This document shows, piece after piece, positions 35,822-41,662 of a stretch of 41,662 nucleotides of DNA. The notes beneath the pieces were generated by a model. The model searched no databases. It was not told the origin of the DNA and saw only the letters and a list, made by a program, of their open reading frames with translations. This DNA is from an uncultured Clostridia bacterium. GTDB lineage: Bacteria > Bacillota > Clostridia > Oscillospirales > CAG-272. Numbering within the stretch: position 1 is the first letter of the stretch; each line of letters opens with the position of its first letter. The stretch is taken from contig CAMKAU010000009.1 in assembly GCA_946410595.1 (NCBI GenBank), positions 1-41,662 on the forward strand, written 5' to 3'. A program made the translations under genes and the position numbers.

Positions 35822-38545
35822 TTATTTTTGGGAGGGTGGGGTGTGCCAGGCTACGGTCGTGCCGTCCGTGCAGTAAACCGTCACGGAGCGGGTGCTTTTA
35901 TTCTGTGCATATGCAGCCTTCCATTGCGCCGTTGTACCGCCGAAGTCGATCCGGCTCATCGTGCAGTAGGCGAGCGCATCCGTCCCGATCACCGTCACGC
36001 TGCCCGGCAGCGAAAGGGTCTTCAGCTTTTCGCAGGATTTAAATGCTTCCCGGCCGATGCAGGTCACGCCTTCCGGCACCGTGATTTCCGTCAAACCGGT
36101 GCAGCCGAAGAAGGCCCATTCTCCGATGCGCTTCAAACCCGCCGGCAGCGCGACGCTCAAAAGATCTATGCAGCCGGAAAAGGCGTCGTCGCCTATCGCC
36201 GTAACGCCCTCCGGGATCACGCTGGTTTTGCAGCCTTTCCGCAGTTCTTTGGTTTCTTTTTCGATCAGGCAGTTCTGGTCGCTGTAAAACACGGGGTTGG
36301 AAGGATCCACTGTGATTGTTTCAAGTCCGCTGCAGACGGAAAACGCGCTTAGTCCAAGATACGTCACGCTGCCCGGCAAGGCAAGCTCCGATAAGCCGGA
36401 GCATCCGGAGAACGCGTAAGCATCGATACTGACCAGATCGTCCGGAAGCGTGATCTCCGTCAGGTCGCGGCAGTTCAAAAAGGCGCCGTTCGCGATCAGC
36501 GTTGTTCCGGGATGGACGGTTTTCGTCTCGCTGCCGGCGCGGATCAGCGCTGCATAGGGGTTTTCGGCGTTTCCGAGATATTTTCCCCCGTCGTACGTTT
36601 GGTAAACGAGGGAGGAACAATCTTCAAAAGCATCCCGGGACAAATGATACATCCCGTCCGGGACGCTTACACGGACGAGAGAGGAGCAATCGCGGAACGC
36701 CCAAAGGGAGACGTGCGTCAGCCCGGCGGGGAAAACGACGTCCGTCAATCCGACGCACCCGGCAAAAGCGAGAGGGGAGATCTCGGTCACGCCTTCCGAG
36801 AACGTAACGTTTTTCAGCGCCGTGCAGGTCCTGAAAGCAGAATCCCCGATCGTCTTTACGCTGCCGGGGATTGAGACGCTCCCAAGCGCTTTGCAGTCAG
36901 AGAAGGCGCCTTCCCCGATGCTCGCGATCCCCTCCGGGATCGTGATCTTTTTCAGCCCTGTGCAGGAAGAAAACGTATGGTTTTCGATGTTCGTTAGGCC
37001 GATCGGGAGAGAGACGGCGGAAAGGGACCAGCAGTCTGAGAACGCCCTGGCGCCGATGACCGTCACGCTTTCCGGGATCGCAACGCTCCCGAGAACGGTG
37101 CAGCCGGAGAAAGCGGAGGAGCCTATCTCGGTCAGGCCGTCCGGGAGAGTAACGCTTCTAAGAGCAGTGCAGTCGGAGAAAGCGTTTTTCCCGATGCGCA
37201 CGACCCCCTCCGGGATCGTGATCTTCGTCAGTTTTTCGCAGGAACAGAACGCGTAGTCGCCGATGCCCGTCACGTCCACGGGGATCACGCTGTTTTGGCA
37301 GCCGAAGATCAGCGTTTTGCTGTTTCTTTCGATCACGCAGTTGTTTTCACTGTAAAAAACGGCGTTGGCGGGATCGACCGAGACGGCCGCCAGCGCGGCG
37401 CATTTGGTGAACGCGCCATCTCCGATCTCCGTCAGACTGCCTGGGAGCGCAAGGCTCCTGAGCGCCTTGCAATTATTGAAGGCGTATTCCCCGATTTCTC
37501 TCAAACCGTCCGGAAGCGTAACGCTCCCGAGTGCGGTGCAGCCGACGAAAGCGTAGGAGCCGATCTTCGTTACGCTTTCCGGGATCGTAACGCTTTTCAG
37601 TGCGGTACACCGCTCAAACGTATTATCTTCAATCCGGGTCACTCCGTCCGGAATCTTAATCGCCGTCAAAGCGGTGCATTCTTTGAAAGCCCAGCGGCCG
37701 ATGCCGGTCACCCCGTCCGGGATTATGATCGTCGTCAAAGCGGAGCATTCTTGGAAAGCCTGTATTCCGATGCCGGTAAGCCCGGCGGGCAGCGAGAGGC
37801 TCCTGAGCGCGGCGCACCGGAGAAAAGCTTCTCTCCCGATCTCCTTCAGACTGCTCGGGAGCGCGACGCGCTGGAGCGCCTTGCATCCGCAGAACGCTTG
37901 TTTGCCGATGACGGTCACCCCCTCCGGGATCGTAACGGACGTCAGAGTGGAAAAACCGTAAAAGGCGCTTTCTCCGATCTCCGTCACCGGCAGACCGTTG
38001 TAGGTCTCCGGGATCTCCACGACGGGGATCCCGCCGAGATATTTCTCGATCCGGTAACCGCCATTTCCGGTTTCCCGGAAGCGGAAGTCCTCCTCGCGGG
38101 TCACGTAGAAGACCGTGACCTGACAGGAGGCGGTCTTCCCGTTTTTCGTTTTGGCGCGGATCACGGCGGAGCCGGGTTTCATCCCTTTGACCAGGCCGTT
38201 GAGTACCGTGGCAACGGAGGAGTTGGAGCTCGACCAGTAAACGGTCCGGTCCTTGACGCTGTCCGGAAAAAAGGTGCAGATCAGCGTTGTGCTCTCTCCC
38301 ACCTCCAGCGCGAGCTCCGTCTCGCTCAGCGAGATCGAGGAGGCGTCGCCGGTCGTGTCCGCTGCCGCCGTTTCCGCCGGCTTGGTCTCCGTCGCGGCGG
38401 TCTCGGGGATGCCCGTCGTGTCGGGCACACCCGTCGTCTCGGCGTCGGTCTCCTCGGGTATCGGCGGGACCGGCGCGCGGTTACAAGCCGCCAGCAAAAG
38501 CGCGGCGGCAAGTATGGGCGCAAAAATCTTTACGGCGGTTTTCAT
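35822..38545 (-). CDS. Lipoprotein with Big_2-like Ig domain and BspA-type LRR_5 repeats
   Basis: Lipobox LLLAAC; LALEVGESTTLICTFFPDSVKDRTVYWSSSNSSVATVLNGLVKGMKPGSAVIRAKTKNGK; many about 23-aa repeats (EIGEYAFNNCKALRSLALPGSLT...). Confidence 0.93.
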   Translation of the reverse strand: MKTAVKIFAPILAAALLLAACNRAPVPPIPEETDAETTGVPDTTGIPETAATETKPAETAAADTTGDASSISLSETELALEVGESTTLICTFFPDSVKDRTVYWSSSNSSVATVLNGLVKGMKPGSAVIRAKTKNGKTASCQVTVFYVTREEDFRFRETGNGGYRIEKYLGGIPVVEIPETYNGLPVTEIGESAFYGFSTLTSVTIPEGVTVIGKQAFCGCKALQRVALPSSLKEIGREAFLRCAALRSLSLPAGLTGIGIQAFQECSALTTIIIPDGVTGIGRWAFKECTALTAIKIPDGVTRIEDNTFERCTALKSVTIPESVTKIGSYAFVGCTALGSVTLPDGLREIGEYAFNNCKALRSLALPGSLTEIGDGAFTKCAALAAVSVDPANAVFYSENNCVIERNSKTLIFGCQNSVIPVDVTGIGDYAFCSCEKLTKITIPEGVVRIGKNAFSDCTALRSVTLPDGLTEIGSSAFSGCTVLGSVAIPESVTVIGARAFSDCWSLSAVSLPIGLTNIENHTFSSCTGLKKITIPEGIASIGEGAFSDCKALGSVSIPGSVKTIGDSAFRTCTALKNVTFSEGVTEISPLAFAGCVGLTDVVFPAGLTHVSLWAFRDCSSLVRVSVPDGMYHLSRDAFEDCSSLVYQTYDGGKYLGNAENPYAALIRAGSETKTVHPGTTLIANGAFLNCRDLTEITLPDDLVSIDAYAFSGCSGLSELALPGSVTYLGLSAFSVCSGLETITVDPSNPVFYSDQNCLIEKETKELRKGCKTSVIPEGVTAIGDDAFSGCIDLLSVALPAGLKRIGEWAFFGCTGLTEITVPEGVTCIGREAFKSCEKLKTLSLPGSVTVIGTDALAYCTMSRIDFGGTTAQWKAAYAQNKSTRSVTVYCTDGTTVAWHTPPSQK

Positions 38546-38582
38546 CGTGTTTTTGCCTTTCTGTATTGCGCTTCTCTTTGTG

Positions 38583-38758
38583 AGTCTGCGGCTCCCGCCG
38601 CAGGTCCGCTTTTTGAACCCGGCTTTGCCGGAGCGATCAGCGCTCCGGGGGAGAAGAGATCTCTTATCTGCCTATAAGCGATCTGTCGCCGTAGATCGCG
38701 CTCTGAAAGGTCGGCTCGCCCTCCGGCGCGGGGGAGTAGGGGATCCACGTTTCCCCGC
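38583..38758. repeat. 176-bp direct repeat, copy A
   Basis: 174/176 identical by eye to 40259-40434. Confidence 0.93.
38664..38758 (-). pseudogene. Orphan 3' end of the sialidase-like gene (C-terminal about 31 codons only)
   Basis: Minus strand reads GETWIPYSPAPEGEPTFQSAIYGDRSLIGR*, matching the C-terminus of the 40340 CDS apart from one residue; no upstream coding part here. Confidence 0.85.
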
Positions 38759-38785
38759 AGCGGGTGTTGGAGTCTAAACTAAGTA

Positions 38786-40228
38786 TTATTTGTTATACTT
38801 TTGCCAATCTCTGTAAAAAAGATATTCTTCGGTATAACGGACAGAGAGCGCGGGATCTGCCAGGATGACGGTACTGCTTTCCGGGAAGGCTCCGACTCCG
38901 AGCTTTTCTACCGCGGGAACGTGAAAACAGGAGATCTTTTTGCAGCGGCAAAACGCATTCTCGCGGATGATCTTCAGCGAGGAGGGGAGCGTCACTTCCT
39001 CAAGATCTTCTCCGAAAGCGAATTCCGATATGGCAAGAATCCCTTCCGGCAGCGTGACTTTTTCCAGATTCTCGCACGCGTGCGACCAGATGATCTTTGT
39101 GTCCGGATGGACGGAAAACTCCCGGACGGAAGGGTCCAGAGCGAGAAGCAGATAGCGCGCGTTGTTTTTGCTGCTGATATAGGAGGCGCCGTTTTCGGAA
39201 AAGACGGCATCCAACACAACGTCCTCCGCTTCGTACAGCTTTTGCATAATCTTTGTGCCGTAATACGGGGAGGAGAGCATATTTTGCGTGAAATTCCAGA
39301 CCGTGCTGAAATCATACAGAGATTCCGACAGAACGAACGTCCGGCCGGGCGCTTGCGTCGGCCGGTCCAGCCAAAAGGCAGCTTGACCTATCGTGGTAAC
39401 GCTGTCGGGAAGACGAATCATCTTCAAAGAGTCGCAATTGGCAAACGCATAGGCGCGAATCGTCAAGAGCGTGTCCGGCAGGGACAGATCGCACAGCTCC
39501 CGGCAGCCTTCAAAGCAGTATTCGGGGATCTCCGTCACGCCGGACGGAACGGTAACGCTCCGGAGCGAACTGCCGCCGAGAGAAAAGAGCACCCGGACCG
39601 TGTCGGGAAGAACGAGCCCCGTTGTTCCTTTTCCGAATCCGTGCACGGTACGGACCGCCCTGCCGTTGACGTAATCCGGGATGATAACTTCAGGATCCCG
39701 GCAGTCTCCGCGCGTAACGATGTAATAGCTTTCGTCGGCGTCGTACCACAAAGCGCCTTGATACCCAAACATACTGACGTCGATCGGCTTGGCATCGTCG
39801 GAAAGCTGATAGGAAAGTCCGTAGCTAAACTTTTCCCCGCAGCGGGTGCAGTACCCCTCTTTGGAGATTTCGTGCCCGAGAAGCGGGATCTCCCGCCGCT
39901 CGACCGCGCCGTTGACCGTGCGCTCCTCCAGCCCCGTCGTGCGGCAGCCCGCCGGAACAGTAACCGTCCACGCTTCTTCCGGCGCGGACGTTTCTTCCGC
40001 CGCCGTTTCCGGGGCTTTCGTCTCCGGCGCGGCGGTCTCGGGGACGCCGGTCGTATCGGGGACGCCGGTCGTGTCGGGAACGCCGGTCGTGTCGGGAACG
40101 CCGGTCGTTTCGGCGGCGTCCGTTTCCGTCACGGCGGGCGGCGACGTCGGAACGTCCGCGCAGGAGAAAAGCCCGACGCAGAACGTTGCGGCGAGCACGA
40201 GCGCGAGACAACGGAATCTGTGTTTCAT
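38786..40228 (-). CDS. Lipoprotein with TTGVPD repeats, CTRCGEK motif and LRR_5 repeats
   Basis: Signal plus lipobox-like GLFSC; (TTGVPD)n; EIPLLGHEISKEGYCTRCGEKFSYG; LRR_5 units VTEIPEYCFEGCRELCDLSLPDTLLTIRAYAFANCDSL. Confidence 0.9.
   Translation of the reverse strand: MKHRFRCLALVLAATFCVGLFSCADVPTSPPAVTETDAAETTGVPDTTGVPDTTGVPDTTGVPETAAPETKAPETAAEETSAPEEAWTVTVPAGCRTTGLEERTVNGAVERREIPLLGHEISKEGYCTRCGEKFSYGLSYQLSDDAKPIDVSMFGYQGALWYDADESYYIVTRGDCRDPEVIIPDYVNGRAVRTVHGFGKGTTGLVLPDTVRVLFSLGGSSLRSVTVPSGVTEIPEYCFEGCRELCDLSLPDTLLTIRAYAFANCDSLKMIRLPDSVTTIGQAAFWLDRPTQAPGRTFVLSESLYDFSTVWNFTQNMLSSPYYGTKIMQKLYEAEDVVLDAVFSENGASYISSKNNARYLLLALDPSVREFSVHPDTKIIWSHACENLEKVTLPEGILAISEFAFGEDLEEVTLPSSLKIIRENAFCRCKKISCFHVPAVEKLGVGAFPESSTVILADPALSVRYTEEYLFYRDWQKYNK
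40040..40111. repeat. 18-nt tandem repeat, four copies
   Basis: gggg/aacgccggtcgt(a/g/t)tc units at 40040, 40058, 40076, 40094, encoding TTGVPD on the minus strand. Confidence 0.9.
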
Positions 40229-40258
40229 ATCTTCCTGCCTTTTGCCTCCCTTTCGGTT

Positions 40259-40434
40259 AGTCTGCGGCTCCCGCCGCAGGTCCGCTTTTTGAACCCGGCT
40301 TTGCCGGAGCGATCAGCGCTCCGGGGGAGAAGAGATCTCTTATCTGCCTATAAGCGATCTGTCGCCGTAGATCGCGCTCCGGAAGGTCGGCTCGCCCTCC
40401 GGCGCGGGGGAGTAGGGGATCCACGTTTCCCCGC
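40259..40434. repeat. 176-bp direct repeat, copy B
   Basis: Spans the 3' end of the sialidase-like CDS and its downstream spacer; pair of copy A. Confidence 0.93.
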
Positions 40435-41662
40435 GGTCGGGGGAGATATAGTAGTGGTAGAGCGTGACGGTCTCGCCGGGATCGTCCCGCCCCACCCTGC
40501 CGTCCGGGATAAACTCGGTCCGCAGGGCGAAGACGCCGATATCTCCGTCAAAGTACGGCAGGCAATCCCGCGTACGGTAGAGCATCATCCCGCCCGCGTA
40601 CCCGTCGGTAAGGGTGATATTGTGTATCCTGAAACCCGCAAATTTTTCGTCAAAATAGTCTTTGGAAACGCTCCAGGATCCGGTCAGATAGACGTCGTCC
40701 CCATAGGCGATCAGCGAGACGGGTTTGCGGGGGTAATAGATCCAAAACGGATAGAGGGTCGCGCCCTGATCATAGTCGTTGAGGGTGGATATATAGTTCC
40801 CGGTCGGACAGGGATAAAACGACGCGCCCCCGTCGTCTGACCGTCCTGTGGTGCGGTACCGCATCCCGGCGGCGCAGCCGACGGTACTGAGAGAGAATCC
40901 CTCTCTTTTGGTATTGAAACAGATCTGATCGTGCGCGTAGGTCCTCGGCGCGATCGTGACGGTCTCCCCTTTGTCGAACACGGTCAAAAAATAGCCGGTC
41001 GGCGCATAATTGTCGCGTGACGGAGGCATCGGTTCGCGCTTGAGCGTGAAGACCGAGACCGCCTCGCTGATGTAGTGATCCGGGCATATCACGTCGTCGC
41101 CGCTCAGATCCGCCGCCTCACCCGATTCCAGCGCAAACAGCCGCAGAGGGATCCGGCAGACGCTCTCCCCGCCGTTATACGAAACGGTCAGCAGGCCCTT
41201 TTCCAGCGTGTAGCTGTGGACGGAGGAGACGCCGGGGATAGCGGGGCCGGTGGATTTTTCCGCCGTCATCACAAGCTCCCGGCTGACAAAGTAGGCGGTG
41301 GCGTTTGCGTTCTTTTGATAACTCTCTTCGCTGAGATACCGGTCGTAGACGAGGTATTCTCCCTGCGCGGGCAGGCGGAGGTTGCTTGCCCCTTTGATGT
41401 GCGTATAGCCGTCCTCGCCGGTGTAGAGGAGAGAGGAAAGTTCCTCCGGCATCGTCGGGAAGACCGGCTCAAGATCCGCGACCGGCTCCGGCGGAACGAA
41501 CGGTTCCGTTTCGGGCGCCGTTGTCACGGCGGGGACCGCTGTCGTCTCCGGTACTCGCGTGGTCACGGGGGGCGCTTTTGTCGTCTCCGGTACTCGCGTG
41601 GTCACGGCGGGCGCTTTTGTCGTTTCCGGCGTTGTTATTTCCGTCGGTTTTGTTTCCGGCGC
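40340..41662 (-). CDS. Sialidase-like (Asp-box) surface protein, 5' end outside window
   Basis: Asp-box-like motifs SPDRGETW and SDDGGASF; Thr/Pro-rich linker VTTRVPETTKAPP; frame stays open to the right edge. Confidence 0.75.
   Translation of the reverse strand, partial: APETKPTEITTPETTKAPAVTTRVPETTKAPPVTTRVPETTAVPAVTTAPETEPFVPPEPVADLEPVFPTMPEELSSLLYTGEDGYTHIKGASNLRLPAQGEYLVYDRYLSEESYQKNANATAYFVSRELVMTAEKSTGPAIPGVSSVHSYTLEKGLLTVSYNGGESVCRIPLRLFALESGEAADLSGDDVICPDHYISEAVSVFTLKREPMPPSRDNYAPTGYFLTVFDKGETVTIAPRTYAHDQICFNTKREGFSLSTVGCAAGMRYRTTGRSDDGGASFYPCPTGNYISTLNDYDQGATLYPFWIYYPRKPVSLIAYGDDVYLTGSWSVSKDYFDEKFAGFRIHNITLTDGYAGGMMLYRTRDCLPYFDGDIGVFALRTEFIPDGRVGRDDPGETVTLYHYYISPDRGETWIPYSPAPEGEPTFRSAIYGDRSLIGR
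41541..41636. repeat. 39-nt tandem repeat (13-aa Thr/Pro linker)
   Basis: gtcgtctccggtactcgcgtggtcacgg(g/c)gggcgctttt at 41541 and 41580, with a partial unit at 41619. Confidence 0.88.

Noticed and set aside
37295-38677. 460-aa + ORF
   Set aside because: Shadow of the LRR_5 repeats; its apparent repeats mirror the coding repeats.
38801-40840. 679-aa + strand ORF
   Set aside because: Antisense shadow of the minus-strand LRR lipoprotein and sialidase-like genes, which have signal peptides and recognisable repeats.
1-41662. tRNA/rRNA genes, transposases or integrases
   Set aside because: None recognised on either strand by eye; tRNAscan or an IS search would be needed for certainty.

Overview
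The window comes from a GC-rich, probably Clostridia-like bacterial genome; the lineage is inferred from surface-protein style only. It is dominated by a long + strand surface-polysaccharide operon (about 4.15-32.7 kb). The operon encodes a PglC/WcaJ-type sugar transferase, three glycosyltransferases, a Wzy-like polymerase, a Wzx flippase, an acyltransferase, CapE/CapF/CapG-like UDP-L-FucNAc enzymes, UDP-ManNAc(A) enzymes and a complete rmlA-C-B-D dTDP-rhamnose set. Its most unusual part is the 5' section: a DegT aminotransferase, an octopine/nopaline-type opine dehydrogenase, a single-chain B12-binding mutase-like protein (DxHxxG motif), a translationally coupled BtuR/CobO-like adenosyltransferase and a TRAP-like permease with no binding protein. 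ATP-grasp and FemAB/GNAT-like genes follow. I propose this as a candidate cobalamin-dependent opine/amino-acid tailoring module for a polysaccharide. The left flank holds the 3' end of a 38-aa-repeat Cys-rich protein, a TPR protein, birA and a VanY-like carboxypeptidase. The right flank holds a GlpA-like/FAD oxidoreductase/DUF1667 operon and a minus-strand cluster of LRR_5 lipoproteins and a sialidase-like protein. That cluster contains a 176-bp near-identical duplication carrying an orphan gene 3' end. All assignments come from reading the sequence and ORF translations; no database search was run.
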